Under the pieces are notes generated by a model. It was given only the letters and a program-made list of their open reading frames with translations, did not search any database and had not been told where the DNA came from. A program made the translations under genes and the position numbers. A stretch of DNA of 64,000 bases from Yamagishiella unicocca (Eukaryota; Chlorophyta; Chlorophyceae; Chlamydomonadales; Volvocaceae), in contig BDSL01000035.1 in the NCBI GenBank assembly GCA_003116995.1, positions 186,001 to 250,000 of the forward strand. The letters run 5' to 3'. Shown here piece after piece: positions 1 to 13,957 of the stretch (its first letter is position 1; each line of letters starts with the position of its first letter).

Positions 1-122
1 AGCCCCCTCGCACACCTAGGACTTCAGCTCGGCCTTCGGTTTCTTAAATAGCCGCCACTGCGTGCGGCTGCAGCTGCGTCTGACCTGACTCCTCACGCCG
101 CCTGAAGCACAGCAGGTACCGC

Positions 123-3100
123 CTACTGCTGCTGCCGCACCGCCTCGTAGAACAGGAGCGACGGCTGTAGGCGCTTCGCGCACATTGCCTTGACGACGTC
201 ACTCCAATGCCCCACGAGCTGGATGGTCGAGTCATCGATCAGCAGCCAGAGGCCCAGCTCCTCGCTCAGAGCAAACACCTGCGGCGGCGGCAAGGAAGCC
301 GGGGTGCGAGCCTGCGGTTTCAACGCAAGGCGGAAAGCATAGAAACACGCAAAACGCGTGTAGGCGGTGCGCTGTGCGCTGCGCAGGACGACAACGTGGC
401 TAAGAAGCTTCAGCAGCAGCCGCTGCATGCCATGCTTTTCACTCAGGTTACTGGTGCTTCGCCACAAACCGACCTCGACTGACCAACCTCTGCACGCAGA
501 CACGTACGGCGCGTGCCGTACACACTTACAGACCCCTTCGCGAGACTCCTTCCCCCTCCCATCGGGCCTGCGCCACCCTCACCAGGTAGTGGTGCCCAAA
601 GTAGCAAATGACGGAGCGCAGCTCGCACAGCGCCGAGTGGGGCTGCGCTGCCGGCCCCGCCGCCGCGCCAGCGGCGCCGTCGCCCAGCCCCGGGCCGCCG
701 CCAGTGCAGCGGAACAGCAGCGCCAGGTCCACGCGCGGCCCAAGCGACTCCAGCGTCCCGCGCAGCGCGTCCAATGGAGCCTGCGGGCTCTCCCACACCA
801 GCGCCAGCGTGAACACTGCGGGGAAGCGCAGCAGCGTCGCTAGCGGATGCGCAGCGGCGGTGGCGCCGGGCGCCCAGCCGTGGCCGTTCGCGAGGAGGCC
901 CGCGCCGGAAGCAGGGGCGCCCGCGGAGGAGGCGGCGCGCCGCGCGCCGCCGTTGGCCAGCGGGAGCAGCGGCGGGCTGCCGGTGCCGTCGGCCTCCGCC
1001 GCGCAGAGCACGTCCTCGAAGTAGGCGCCACTGTCCGAGCCGTCCAGGGCCGCAAAGGCCTTGCGCAGGGCCTGTGCGTGCACCAGATGGAAGTACTTGG
1101 TGTACACCTCCACTTCGGCGGCGCCGTCGTGGTCGGCGCCTCTGCTGGGCCCGTGCTGGCGGGCCGACACGCCGTGCGAATGAGCCGCGGACTGGGATGC
1201 GGCCGCCGCCGGTGAGGTCGCGCCGACGGTGGCGGACGACGAGTTGGCCGAAGCCGAGGCCGCGCCGCCGTTTGACTCGCGGCGGCCTCGTTGCTGCTGC
1301 TGCTGCTGCCGCTCTTTTTCCTTGCCAGAGCTGCTCGAGTCGTCCTCCTCAGCCGCACACGGCACCTGCACCTCCAACCCAAACAGGCTGTGCGCCGCTG
1401 TGCACGGGACCGCGGACTCCACGACGGGCGCTCCACCCTTGCCGCGGCCGGCCTGCTGCTGCTGCAGAGCACCGCTCGCGACTGCAGCGGCGTAGCCGCT
1501 AGGCGACGGCATCCCCGCCGGCGGCGATGTCTGGTGCGAGCTATGCCCGTTGGCCAAGGATGGCGCCGCGCCTGGCGGTGCCGCCGCGGCCGCCATCGCG
1601 ATAGCGCTCGCGCCGGCGGTGCCGGCCCTGCTGCCGCTGCTGGCGCGACCCGCCCCGACGATGTCCCGCACGCGGATGCGGCGCGGCAGCTGCGGGTCCT
1701 GGCCCTGAGACGCCCCGCTGCCGGCCTCTGCGCGGTGCATGCACGTCAGCAGCACCAGCAGCACCTCAAACGCGTCGTGCATCTCGCTCAGGTCCAGCCG
1801 CACCGCCGCCTGGCCCTTCTCCAGCACGCTGAGCGCCTCGCGCAACTGCAGCGGCGACACCACCCAGCACGGCGCCTGCGGCGCCGGCGCCGCCTGCGGC
1901 ACCTGCGGCGCCGCCATGGCCCGGAAGACGCCCCCCAGCGCGCGCAGCACCGTCAGGTCCGCCGCGCCGGCGCCGCGCGCCGCCACCTCGTCCACGTTGA
2001 GCTGCAGCACCGCCTCCCGGAAGCTGCGCAGGTGCCACAACGACTGGATGGTGACGTTCAGGAAGCAGTTGTGCTGGCCGCCCAGGTTCTGCAGCCCCCG
2101 CACCAGCTGCAGCCTCCGCGGCTGGCCGCTGACGCCCGGATGGTACACGATGCCGGCGCCGGAGCCGGGCTGCGACAGCGATAGACTGCCCACCAGCTGC
2201 GAGGGCGGCCCCACGAGGAGCGCCGACCCGGAGGGTCTGTTGCCGGCCAGGCGTGGCACGGACATCGCGCTGCCGTGGGCAATGGCGGAGTCCGAGAGGC
2301 TGCTTGCCAGCTGCACGCCGCCGCCGCCAGGGCTGGAGCCGCGCACGGCTGCCGGGCTGCCGTATGAGGGACCGTTGGCCCCTGCCCCCGGCGACCTCTG
2401 CCCGCTTCCGCCGCCGCCGCCGTTGGGGATGGTGGTCGCATGCTGCGACTGCGCGGCGTTGTGCTGTAGCCTGGCCTTCCAGGAGGAGGCGCCGCCGGGC
2501 TGTGCGTCGCTGGAGGCCGAAGACGCCGAGCCGCCGCTGGGCACGAGGGACGGAAAGGCGTCCTGGCTGTAGCCGCTGGTGCCCGCAGGAGCGCTCCCGT
2601 CCCGCCGAGCAGCGACCGAAGACCAGCTGGGCGGCGACGCTGACGGCCCAGACTGGCCTGACGCGGCGCGACCTGGAGGCGAAGGCGCCGCCACGCTCGT
2701 CGCGGAGCCGGCCGAGGGTGATGCACGCCACTGCGGCTGCTGCTGCTGGCCTGCGCTGCTGGCCGGTGATGCCTCATGCCCCGCTGCGGACTGCGCTGCA
2801 CCCGCTGAAGTAGCGTCATCCGACATAGGCCGAACCGTCAGCGCCGGCGGCGTGGCCTGCACTAGTTTCTGAGGAGGGCTTGCGGCACCTGCGACCCCGC
2901 CACGGGACACCTCGGTAGCGGCGGCCCCGCGCAGCGCAGAGGTGCTGTCCTGCGGAAGAGACGGGGAGGCGGAGCTCCCCTCCTTGGTCTCGGTGTTTGG
3001 GGCTGTGGCCGAAGCCGCGGCAGCTGAGTCACTCCCGCCGCGCGAGCCCTCGCCGTCCGCCTCCATGCGGGCGGTAGCGGTTGCGGGCTGCACTAGGTGG

Positions 3101-6100
3101 GGCGCCCTCACCGACTCAGCTGCCGACTCGTTTTTTTGCACGAGTCTGTCGCTAGGTCCAGGAGCTGGGCCGCCAGCCGCTGGGTGCATGGGCATGGGCA
3201 TGAGCGGCATAGGCTGCATGGGAACGTGCAACAGCTGCATCGGCGGCATGTGCACAGGCCCAGGCATCACGGGTGGCTGCAGCATCACGCAGTGGCCCGG
3301 CGCCATGCCCGGCGGCGGCGGAGGCATCATGTGGTGCGGATACCCGGGGCCCGGCCCGGGGGGCCCAGCGCCCGGCGGCGGTGGCGGCTGGTGAGGCGGC
3401 GCGCCGGCGCCTGCCGCGTCACCGGCGGGCGGCGGCCTCCCGGAGTCCTCCGTGCTGCTGTCCGACACTTCTTGGAGCTGCCGCTCCAGCGGCCCGGCGG
3501 GGCTGTGTGTGGAAACACCCTCGCCCGACTCCATGACCGGGCCGTGGGGCATGGGCGGCGCCGGTACGTGCATCGGCCCTGCGGGGCCCATCACCACCAT
3601 CATAGGCGCGGGCCCCATCATCGCCATGGGATGCGGGTGTGGCGGCATGGGCGGGCCGCCGGACATGTCGCCAGGCGGCGGCATCATCACCCCGTGCGGG
3701 CCAGTTGGGCCCACGCCCGGGCCCTTACGGCCCCCGGCGCCAGCAGGGCCGCCTCCCATTCCACCGTCTCGTGGACCTGCGCCCCCTCGCGGCGCCTCGC
3801 GGCGATCCCTTCGGTTGCCGTACTGCCCGCCCGCCTGGCCCGGCTGCTGCCCTGGCGGCCCGCCATAAGGCCCTGCGGGGCCTCCTCGGGGATACCCGCC
3901 GAGCTGCTGCTGCCCTGGCGGCGGACCCTGCATGGCGCCGCTGCTGCCGTCCGCCATGCCGCCGCTGCTTTGTCGCTGGTACTGCAGCCGATGCCCCTGC
4001 TGCTGCTGCCCGGGGCCGCTGGCCGCCGCCTGCTGGCCGCTAGCTGCGCCGCTGGCTGCCGGCGGCGCGGCCTTGCCCGAGGGCACGAAGGACCGCGCGT
4101 TGGCATTGAGAGTGCTCCCAGGCTTGCCGGCGCCGCCGCTGCTGCCCGCGGGGCTCTTTGGCGGCGGCGCCGGCTGCGACACCGGCGACACAGCCTGCGC
4201 TCCCTGGCTACCGTGCTGATGCTGGTGCTGGTGCGGTGGATGCATGTGCAGAGGCGGCGGGCCTCCCATCTGCATCCCCATGCCCCCTGCCATGACGTGC
4301 ATCATGTGCGGGTGCGGCGGTAGCTGCCCCGACAGGCCGGCCGGCACCATGCCCGGCGCGCCGGGAGGAAAAACGTACATGCCAGGAGGGACGTGACCCA
4401 TGGGTCCGTTCGGAGGCTGGCCGTGTGGCATGGCCATGCCCCCGCCATGCATGGGGCCGGCGAACTGCATCGGCGCCATCATACCTGGTTGGCCCTGCGG
4501 CCCTGCGGCGCCGCGCGAGCCTACGCCCGGTGGCTGCCCGTGCTGCAGCTGCCCAGCGCCCTGACCAGGGTGCGGCACCGGCACCATGCCGCCCTGGGGA
4601 CCGGGACCTGGCATGCCATGCATAGGGCCTTGGGGCCCCATGGGCCGCTGCTGCTGCATGCCCGGCGGCGGTGGCCCCGGAGGCATTCCGGGGCCAGGCA
4701 TGGGTGGCCGGGCGCCCGGCAGACCTGGCATCGGCATGAGCATCGCCCCCGGCGGTGGCGGCGGTGGGCCCTGCATCTGCTGGCCCTGCATCTGCTGGCC
4801 CTGCATCTGCTGGCCCTGCATCTGCTGGCCCTGCATCTGCTGGCCCTGCATCTGCTGGCCCTGCATCTGCTTTTGCATCGCCGCCGCCATCGTTGGCATG
4901 GGGCCGACAGGCTGCGGCACCGGAACCGGCATGGCTCCGTTTACGTGCACGTACGGCGGCGGCGGCGGCAGCGGCGGCCCGGGCGCGGGCCCCGGCGGGC
5001 GTTGCCCACCCGGACCCATGTGGGCCATCATAGGGGGCGGAGGCGGGCCGCCCCCCATTGCAGGCATGGGCCCGGGCACAGCACCCGGTGGAATGTGGCC
5101 CATTGGGTGCATGCCTTGGCCAGGCGGCATTACAGCCATAGGAGCCATAGCCTGCCCATGGCCGTGGGGGGGCGAGGGGGGCATCGCAGCGACGCCCGGG
5201 GGCCCAGGCACAGGATGTGGCTGAGATGTAGCCGCAGGCGCCGGTGTCGTTCCGGCCGCGGGCTGTTGATGCTGCTGCTGCTGCCCCATGCCTGCCGACA
5301 GTATTGCCGCATGCTGACCGTCAGCGCCTGCCTGCGGCACGGCTTGCAGTTGCGATGCGGGGGGTTGTTGGGCTAGCCTGGGCGGCGTCGCATGGGATGG
5401 GCTGGCTGCCGCGAATGGAATGACGGCGATATCCCCGAAGAGAATTGCGTCCTCCGGGACAGCGGACGACATGGGCGAAGGCAGGGTTCCGGCCGCAGCG
5501 TCAGGCTCCTGTGCCGCTGGCGAGGGGCTGACGGGTGCCGGTGCCGCTGGCTGCTCGCTGGCGTCGCACCTCGCCGCCATTGGCGACGGAGACGCTGCGG
5601 GCTCGGGCGAGGGCGCGTCCGCTTGCTGCGCGGGTGGGGTAGGCGGCGACGCCGGGGCAGCCCCAGCCCCAGCCCCGGCGGCCCCGGCCGCCGGGGGCCG
5701 GTGGGCCGGCTGCCCAGCGCCGCCGTGCGGCCCCGCCTGCCTTCCGCTACCCTCCCGGCTTCCACTCCGATGCGCGCTGGACGACGCCTGGTGCCGCCGC
5801 GGCTCGCGGTCGCGGTGGTGGTGTTCCCCGCGCTCGCGCTGAGGCACACCCTCGCGGGGACCCATGCGGTCGCGGCTGCCGCTGCGCAGATGCCCGCGGG
5901 CGCCGCCGCCAACACCGGCGCCGGCTGCTGCCATCGCCGAGGCCGGGGCCGGCGGCGCCGGTGCGGCCACCTCCTCGTCCTGGTCACGAGTGTCCTTGTG
6001 GCGCCGGCGGCGGCTCTCCGTGACGAAGCCGTCGCCGTCATCGCCGCTGCGGTGGATATCCTGCAGGTTGGCAGACACGTACCCGTAATCGTCGGCGTTG

Positions 6101-9100
6101 GCAAACGATTTGCGGGCGGCCAGGCGGCAACGCATAGCACGGGCGGACGATGCACCGCGTCAGCGCGCCGACCGTAGTGACCGCGGCTCGTGCAAGATGT
6201 TCACTTTGAGCTCCCACACGCCCGTGTACACCCAGTGCAGACGCCGCGCGTAACAGGTTCCCCCCTCGCTACCTCCCACCCATGCAACAGCGCCCCACCT
6301 CGGGAGAAGAGGAGCCTTGCCGATCCGGCTCCTCCGAGAAGTCGGGAGACGAGGTCGCGGCGGTGGCGGCGTCGTTGCGGCTGCTGCCGTTGCCTGGCCC
6401 CACCGCCATGCCCGACAAGCGCTCCTCCATGATCATACGCTGGCGCCAGTAGCCGTTCTCATCCGACAAGAGCTCCTTTCGTCGCGTTTCCATTACGGCT
6501 TCCTCGGCCTTCCGCATGGCCTCCAAAGCCTCAGCGCGCTGGCGCCTGCGCGGTCGATGGCGGGGACCGTCCGCCGGGTTGACATTCATGCCAACAGAAA
6601 GGCGAATACCGTATCAATAAAGCGAATGCCATGCCAGAGCCCCGTGAGTCAATGCCAAGCTCCCGGCTACTGGGGCGCGATTCCTCCCAGCAGGCCCACA
6701 AGGTGGCACACACAACTGTCTCGTCCGCCCTACCTCGCCTCCTCGTCACGGACAGCCCGCTCGCGCTCCGCCTCCAGGCGCGCTACGCGCTCCGCTTCCT
6801 CTTTAGCCTGCCGTTCCGCAGCCAGCCGCTCCTTTTCACTCTTGACCTTTTCGTTCTTCTTGGCCTTGGCCGCCTTCTTGCGTTCGCGTTCAGCCGCTTC
6901 ACGCTCTACCGCCAGAAGCTGCGCGAGGCAATGCGAAATGCGAGCAGTGAGTGCTGGTTGTATGTTGCGCCATGCTTGCATTTGCGGATGAACCCCCGGG
7001 GGGCACAACATGGCGTGCAATAACGGCGGCAACCTCGGCGCATCAGGATCAAAGTTTTTGGAATTCAATAGAAACCCCCACAGTGCGGTCGGGTCTGTTG
7101 TGATCTCATCTTCTGCGCCGAGTGCCGCCGTGCCCGAAAGTGCTAAAATGAAACGCGTTCTCTGCTCCTCGGTGATTGCCCCGGAGGATGCACCGCCTGT
7201 TCCCAGGCTGTCAGGGGTAACCACCCCGCCGGCGGAGTGCGTCTGCCCCTTCATTCCCCCACCTCCATCCGCAGGACCTCGTCCTCCGCCAGCTTGGCCC
7301 GCTGCGCCGCGAACTCCAGGCCGCGCTGGTCCAGGCGATCCTGCAGGAGCGGCAGCGCTAGCTGAGCACCAATGATGGCACCCGGGTCGTCGCATGCCAC
7401 GTTGATGAGCTGCATCTCCAGGTGCTGCAGCGCCACAGCACTGTCGTCCAAGCGCCGCTCGATTGCCTGTTGCGCCGATTAGGGCCGGAAGGGTTGTGCC
7501 GGTGGCATTGGGATTGCGACTGTGGCATCCAGGCTGCTCGTCGGGCGCAAGCGAAGGTATCAAAGGTACCCCCCGATTCGACTTCGGCAGTGTCGAGTCC
7601 CGCATGCAAGCAACGCAGCGGCTGCGAGCAACGAACGCCCATGAGTTGCGTGGCCCAGGACCCCACCTTGAGTGCCGTCTTGAGGTTATCGAAGAAGGCG
7701 CGGTCGTCCGTGTCGACGTACAGCTGCTTGCGCACGTCCTTTGTGAAATGGTTACGCATCTTGGTCAGCTGAATGTACTGCTGGGGAGTCAGCGCGCCAG
7801 AGGCAGCTTCCAGGTCGCCGTCAGCCTGGAGCGACAAGGGCCAGGGAGGGGAGGCCCTGGTCAACCCCAGCGCAACGAGGCGGAGCGATAGGGAGCCATG
7901 ACGTCAACTGGGTCAGCCAGTTGCCAATCCCCCGTTGCCAATCCTTCACAACCACGCACACAGACACGCCCTCTCGCGCGGCCTTTGGACTGGAACCAGA
8001 CTGTGCTGATGTGCAGATTTAGGTTCATCCCCTCTGGGGACGTTAAGCGTGTTTAAATGACGGGGCTCCCGAGGTCAGCCTGGCGGGCAGCGGGCAGTCT
8101 GCAGCTCACCTCGTGGGCGTCCTTCAGAGCTGCGCCTTCCACGCCGCCGCTGGCAGCCAGCAGTCGCTCGTTCCGGCTGTTGATGAGCTCCTGGAACTTC
8201 TCCACCAGGTTCTCAACCGTCCCCTTCCAGCCCTGCAGCTGCTTGATCTCGGTCTCCCTGGTAGGGAGGGACGAGAAGGCAGCGGTTCGAATAGACAGGT
8301 CACCACCGCGCCATCAGGTCAGCCACCAGGGACCAAAGTGGACCATTGTCACTAAAGATCCGAACGACATGTCCCGGGCACGTGCTCACCACGCGGAGTA
8401 GGATCGCTACGGCGGCGGACAAGGATTTGTAGGGTGATACTCAAGTAAGCGCATGTACGGCGCGCCCTGCGTCGCGAGAAGCACGAAAGTGGCGGCTGGA
8501 TCTATGCACTCTCACCGCTTCGCCATGTCGTATTCGGCCTTCTGCTTCTTGTCGTACGTGGCCTGCAGGCGAGCGCCCTGCTCCCGGAAGGCGGTCTGCA
8601 CCTCAAGCTGCGGATATTGAGAGCAGACGGTAGGATGCTGTCAGGCCGCGTGATATTAGCGACCATACAACCGTCATCTAGTCCAATGATGGGACACAAG
8701 TGCGGCGTATGCAGTTACTCCCAAACCCCCGCGCGTGCCTACTCGGTGCATCACACGACGCAGGTGGCGTGTTGGCAGCCGTGGTCCCGCCACAACACAC
8801 ATTCCCGCAACACCCGGAAGGCTCGCCCATCCCGCACCTGATGCCGGTGACGCTCCATTTCTGCGGCACTGCGATAGCCTCCCTCCATGCCACGCGGCTG
8901 GTGCTTCACTTCATCCAGCTCCCGCTTCAGCCTCTCAAACTCCGGCTCACCCTACGTACGGTGTGTGAAGCCAATCAGCGCGTTTCCCTCTTGTGTTGTG
9001 CTATAGGATGCAGAGCGCAGCCGCCAACGGCCAGTATGAGACACCCTCGCGAGGTGCCAGGCGATGCAGTCGTGTCCACATGCACAAAGTGGCCCAAAGG

Positions 9101-12100
9101 AATTGCTAAAGTTACTTTTCGCACCTGCCGCAGCGCCTGCTTAAGAATGCGCAGCTCCTTTTCCTGCGTGAGATGCTCGAAGACAAGGAAATGCAGCTTT
9201 GCGCGTGTGAGAAGCGCCTCGCGACGCAGCATGAACAGGATGACCTCGTCGGGCAGCGGCTTAGACTCCCCACCAGCGCCTACGCCCAGACTAGCGGCGC
9301 CGCCATCCTCCAGCAGGAGCGGGGTCGAGGAAGCCTGGCCACCCTCGCTGCTCCCCACGCCTGCGCCCAAATAGAGGATATACGAGAGCTTCGTGGTCAG
9401 GAAGAGACAATTGCAACACGCGGCGCGCGCCGGCTTGGGTGAACTCCGGCAGAGTTGCCTAACCAGCGAGTGCGTGAACTGCAATGTACGCCTAGGCTTC
9501 CACGGCAACGGCGTTACCGGAGAATGACGAAGAAAACTGTACGCAGAGTTTTCATTTCAATGGCGCTGATCCCACAGGCAAGAAGCGCGCTGTTGCTGCC
9601 CCATTATGCTTCGCAGCAACACAAGCCATGTCCCCGAATACTCTCGGCCATGTTTGCACATGAATCCATTAGCCCCCGTGCTGTCGTGCGATAGACGCTA
9701 CTGTCACAGCACCATTCCGCACACCATGAGTCGCCCCGTCAAACTCACCATCCCGCTTAGGCTGCGGGCGCAGGTCGTAGCCCTGCTTCGTGAGTTCGCC
9801 AGCCTCCAGACGGCTTTTGAGCATCTCGCTCAGCAGGTCCTTGCACTGCTTAGCGCGGGTCTCCCACGACATGTGCTCCTCCAATGCCCTGTGGAGTGGC
9901 GGACGCACCAAACTCAGCAAGGCGCAAGTCGACCCCGTCATGCAGCAGCACGTCGTTCGTCGTTCACCCTCGCCAACCAGTTGACCCAGCAGCAAGTTGC
10001 TTGGCTCAAGTTCCGGTCCGGTCCTCAAAGCCCGCTGTACCCCACCCACCCCAGACCAGGCTAGCGCCCACCTGCCCAACACCATATGGGCGTCCGCTGC
10101 AGTGGGCGGCTGCATTCCAAGGCACCGCTTCGCGCCATCACGCGCCTTCTCCGCTGTGCTCACGATGCTGCCGTACACCCACTCCAGCACAAGTCCATTG
10201 TGCCCAGGGTCCTCGCCAGCTTTAGCGCGCCGCGGGTGTCCGTCCTCCCCTAGCAGCCGGTCCTGCTTCGTCCGTGGCAAAAAAGCTATTAGTACACTCG
10301 CCGACAGGGCGCGGCGTGATCATGCCTTCTAAGTTTAGGTAAATGGAACGTGACCAGCGGCAACCTGCAACATGACGCCGTGCACGAGTCAGTTCCTGTA
10401 GCGTTTGTGGTGTTTGTGGTGTGTGTTGTGGTGTGTGTTTGTGCCGTGGGTATTGTCGTATTGGCCGTTATCTAATCTATGGTGGCGCACCCTGCAGCTC
10501 ACTTGCAAATGCTGTAGCCATTTTGCGTTGACGGTCAAACTGTTGTTCTCCTCCGTGAGTGACCAGAGATCCACATCGCCCATGTTTTCCTCCTCCTCCT
10601 GTGGAAAGCGCCGGGGCCAAGACACAAAACGCGTCAGTCACAGCGACATGCGTGTGCACAAGGCTGCCAATTTCCCGACATATTGTCGCAACGCCGATAC
10701 GCAACACGAGCCCATTGTTACCGCCCTACGGTCATGCACTGTGCGCGGACCACAGATCGCAACCGCCGTACAGCGGATCAACATTCCCACGGGGTCTGCT
10801 CCCAACGCCTGAGGATCACGCGCACCTCTTCATCGTCCTTGGGCTCCGGTTTCAGCTTGGTCGACAGCGCGTCCACCTTTTCCGTGAGCCACTCCACAAT
10901 GCGTGACACGTCATCCGGCAAAAGGTTTTCCAAATCCTCGAAGCTGTAGCAGTGAACGGAAGGACCGACTTCAGAGTCGCAGCCGCTACCCTTGCTCAGC
11001 ACCCCAACGACGCCAACAGCTGTTGTGTACTGTCCCAACGCACTGGTGAAGTGTGTGCCCGACCCAGGGAAGCAGTTCCAATCGAATCCAACGGGACCAA
11101 TCCCGAGATGCTCCAATCCATCCCACTAGCATTTCACCCTTTCCAGCCGCACCAAGAGCGGCAACCCGCAATTCAATTCATGCCATTTCGCAGGTGCTGC
11201 ACTTAACAACCAGGGACTGAACCCAAATCAGCTTTGGCACAAGGTGCATGCGTTGACATGGTGCAGCTCCGTTGTAAGACGGCACTGCGACATGCCTCAA
11301 CACGTGTGCGAGCTGTCCTGCGGGCAGTGCCGTACCTGAGTTCCAGCTTTGTGGTTTCGCGCTGGTTTTCAATGAGGATCTCCATGACGTAAGATGTGAT
11401 CGGGGTTAGCAGTGAGTGATACAAGTGGTCATTCTCCTTAGCAAGCGCTTCCAAGAGCACTGCCAGGAGTTCAATGTTGGCATCACGGAGGTGCGATCCC
11501 GGGTCCCCACGGCGGCGGTACGGGCGAGCAGCGCCGTCCTCCCCACTGGCTCCAACCACGGTGGGCCGCAGGCTGTTGGCGTTCGTGCTTTGCTGGACCT
11601 TCGCCAGTAAGTCGAGCCTACGGCATTGCGATAGTTTGGGTCGGACAGGGTGCTCATGTAGGTGCGGTTGGCGACCGGAAACTGCCGACGCGAGGGTACC
11701 AGCACGTAGACGACACGGCGCACGCAACCTTTATCGGGCATTTGTCGCAAAAGATCTGCAGACGACAGGGCACGCCGACCCTGGTTGGGCACCGCGGCAA
11801 GCCCCGCAAACGCATGTTACTCACATCCGCTGCCGGAATGCTGCCTCCGCAGGCTTCTCCGTGGCCCTGCCCTCATCGCGCGGCAAGAGCCTCCGCAGCT
11901 CCTCGCGGATGTGCTTCTCCTAGATAGGGTCGAAGAGCACACAGACGGCGTTCAGTAGGGTGCCAAGCTACTGAACCATAGCGCGACGTCTACCCCTCCC
12001 GATCGCATGCTTAAATCGTATGCCCCTCCCCTCATGTGCACACTTCCATAAAACCGATCATACCGTTATGTGCTGTCTGAACGATTCTGCATCGAACATG

Positions 12101-12721
12101 GCCGAGTTATCGGCAGGCCATTGCCACAATTTCCATGTCCCTTTGTCCTTAAGCCGCTTTATGCCATCTTCAAGCACGTCCTCAATTGAGGACTCCAGCT
12201 CCAGCAGCGCGGGATCCAGTGGCTCTTCATCCGGTGCGTCCGCCACTGCGACAGGTAGAATAAACGTTCCACGTCATCTATGCAACCTAACACGACGCAC
12301 GAACACGAGTAATCAGGACCCGTATCGATGCCAAAGCCCGGAAATGGGTGTGGCGGTATGTCACGACGCGATGTAACTGAAGGCAAGGTAGCCGCCTCAC
12401 CAGCCTGCTGACGCGCCGACTCCGCCAACTGCTTGGCTCTTGCCCGCACGCTGTCAAGGTCTATAGACAGAAGCTTCACACGCTCCTCCTGCTCCAAAGT
12501 CTCCCATAGAGGCCGCACCAATGCGACCCGCTCCTGCGGCGACTGCTGAGCCAGGTCCTTGGTGGTCTCCTGCGGCAAAGGGATATCAGATTGGCATGCA
12601 CGCCTCCGCAGGAGGCTCTGTCGCGCCGTGGCCTGTTCGCACGCCGCCGCACCTGCTGGGGCTTCTTCACAGGGGGCTTGGACCCTTTGGTCTTCGGCCC
12701 CTTTCCTTTCTTGTTCACCAT
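123..12721 (-). CDS. DUF629-type ubiquitin carboxyl-terminal hydrolase family protein, 19 exons
   Basis: Exons: 12721-12653, 12569-12401, 12245-12064, 11919-11825, 11617-11336, 10943-10826, 10598-10503, 10262-10126, 9888-9749, 9360-9125, 8951-8838, 8607-8516, 8257-8110, 7825-7667, 7466-7263, 7161-6734, 6545-6299, 6060-583, 278-123. All junction phases agree and the total is 8550 nt (2849 aa). The lysine-rich start (MVNKKGKGPK) is followed by a segment that resembles the DUF629 part of plant UBP-related proteins such as Arabidopsis At3g47890, then a charged coiled coil (about residues 840-970), then about 1300 residues rich in P/G/Q/M/A, then a UCH domain from about 2290. That domain has a Cys box (GLQNLGGQHNCFLN, Cys about 2304), a His box (YFGHHYL, about 2795) and a downstream LLIDDS acid pair. 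It probably removes ubiquitin or is a degenerate relative: the Cys is present, but the CxxC finger pairs expected in the plant proteins are not seen. The least certain junctions are 7263/7161, 6299/6060 and 12064/11919. Confidence 0.85.
4771..4871 (-). repeat. 15-bp coding tandem repeat in the DUF629-type gene
   Basis: The unit ctgcatctgctggcc repeats about 6.7 times without mismatch. On the minus strand it encodes successive MQGQQ units inside the low-complexity region. A multiple of three keeps the frame, so copy number can vary without breaking the protein. Confidence 0.95.
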
Positions 12722-13918
12722 TTGCGGTCAACAGCTCCGTATCGTCAACGACGGGGCTGGCCGCCCAGGCATCTCGCTAATAGACACCCTACTCCATTTC
12801 CTCGTCTCCTGCAAGGCGGAGTGGCACGCGGACCATATCAATACTGCGCGATTAACTCTTCTGCTTGCGCGGTGCTGAGCTGCCATCGGTGCGGTTGGCC
12901 AAAAGCTGTGGAGAACACCGCACGCACGTCCAGGCGCCACCACGGCAGCGTCAGGCGTTCCGCGCATGCATAGAAAACTGTTCAGGCATAAAACATGTAG
13001 ATGGCTACGGGTAGATCCCTTGAAATAGCGCCGCCGGGGAAAAGAGCTACCACTGAATGTATGCTGAGGTGCATCCAGGCTAATCACGCTGCCTAATTCG
13101 GACCGATTTCAAGGAACTACTTGAATACATTATCACGAGTCGTGGCTGCCCAGCAGATGGTCGTATGTCTTGGCAAGCCCACCTTTGGCTCAATCAGCGA
13201 AGTCTGGATGCGGAGGAAAGCCTCAGGCCAGTAGGCTGAGGCGAGGAGTCCGGCCTTGCGCGGCCGAGTAGGGTAGAAAGTGTATGTTTGAGAGGTTGGT
13301 TTGGCCTTCCCCCCCTATGTGCGCCCCCTCCCTCGAGAAAGACCGGCAATGGTCCACACACTCGCCAGTTTTCAACTACTGCGACATAACGCCTGACCTG
13401 TTCCAATTCTTGGAAAGGGTTCCATATATGTTGTTATTAACTAACAATTTTCCTGTTTTGACGCGAAGTTTTGCCATTGTTCACCGGCGTCCTAAAGCCT
13501 ATAAACTACAGGAAGCTTCCTGGCACGGCAAGTTTCACTGAGGATTTTCGTAGGTATCGACGGGAACAATATACCTAATATTAGGTACCTGGGTGGTATG
13601 CAAAGTAGCCGCTTTTGCAATACCAGTAGCTCAGCACAATCTAGCCCCACCGTTGGGGCCATTCATTCTCTTTCGCAAAAGCTGCTCACTTGTCGCTTCC
13701 GCGCTCGCTTGGGGGAAGAGCATTGCTCCACGCGGCCTGCATCCCAACATGCCCCAAAATGCATCATGAGCATTAATGGACTATTGCCATAGATCAATAA
13801 AACATACTGCTAGCTGAGAATAAAGCGTGAACTGCGTGCGCTGTGGACCCTTGGGTCACTGCAATGACCCACGGGTTCTGCGACGATGCAGTTTGCATAC
13901 TGGCAGTGAGCGTTGGAT

Positions 13919-13957
13919 TCGAGCCATGCGCACTGAGAGGCAATTGCAATGGCTCGA
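13919..13957. repeat. Short inverted repeat
   Basis: tcgagccat at 13919-13927 pairs with atggctcga at 13949-13957, with a 21-nt loop. Another small one, gggtcactgcaatgaccc, lies near 13854-13871. Function unknown; both could be chance or transposon debris. Confidence 0.5.

Noticed and set aside
6061..6135. ATG at 6135 as the start of a separate gene.
   Set aside because: An acceptor at 6061-6062 in phase 0 joins the preceding exon (ending 6299), and the upstream exons match the N-terminal part expected for this family.
11920..11966. In-frame TAG after LGTLLNAVCVLFDPI, upstream of EKHIREELRRLL in the DUF629-type gene, suggesting a nonsense mutation.
   Set aside because: The TAG is also a good splice acceptor (ctatctag) in the required phase, so splicing from 12064 to 11919 removes it and gives a clean model.
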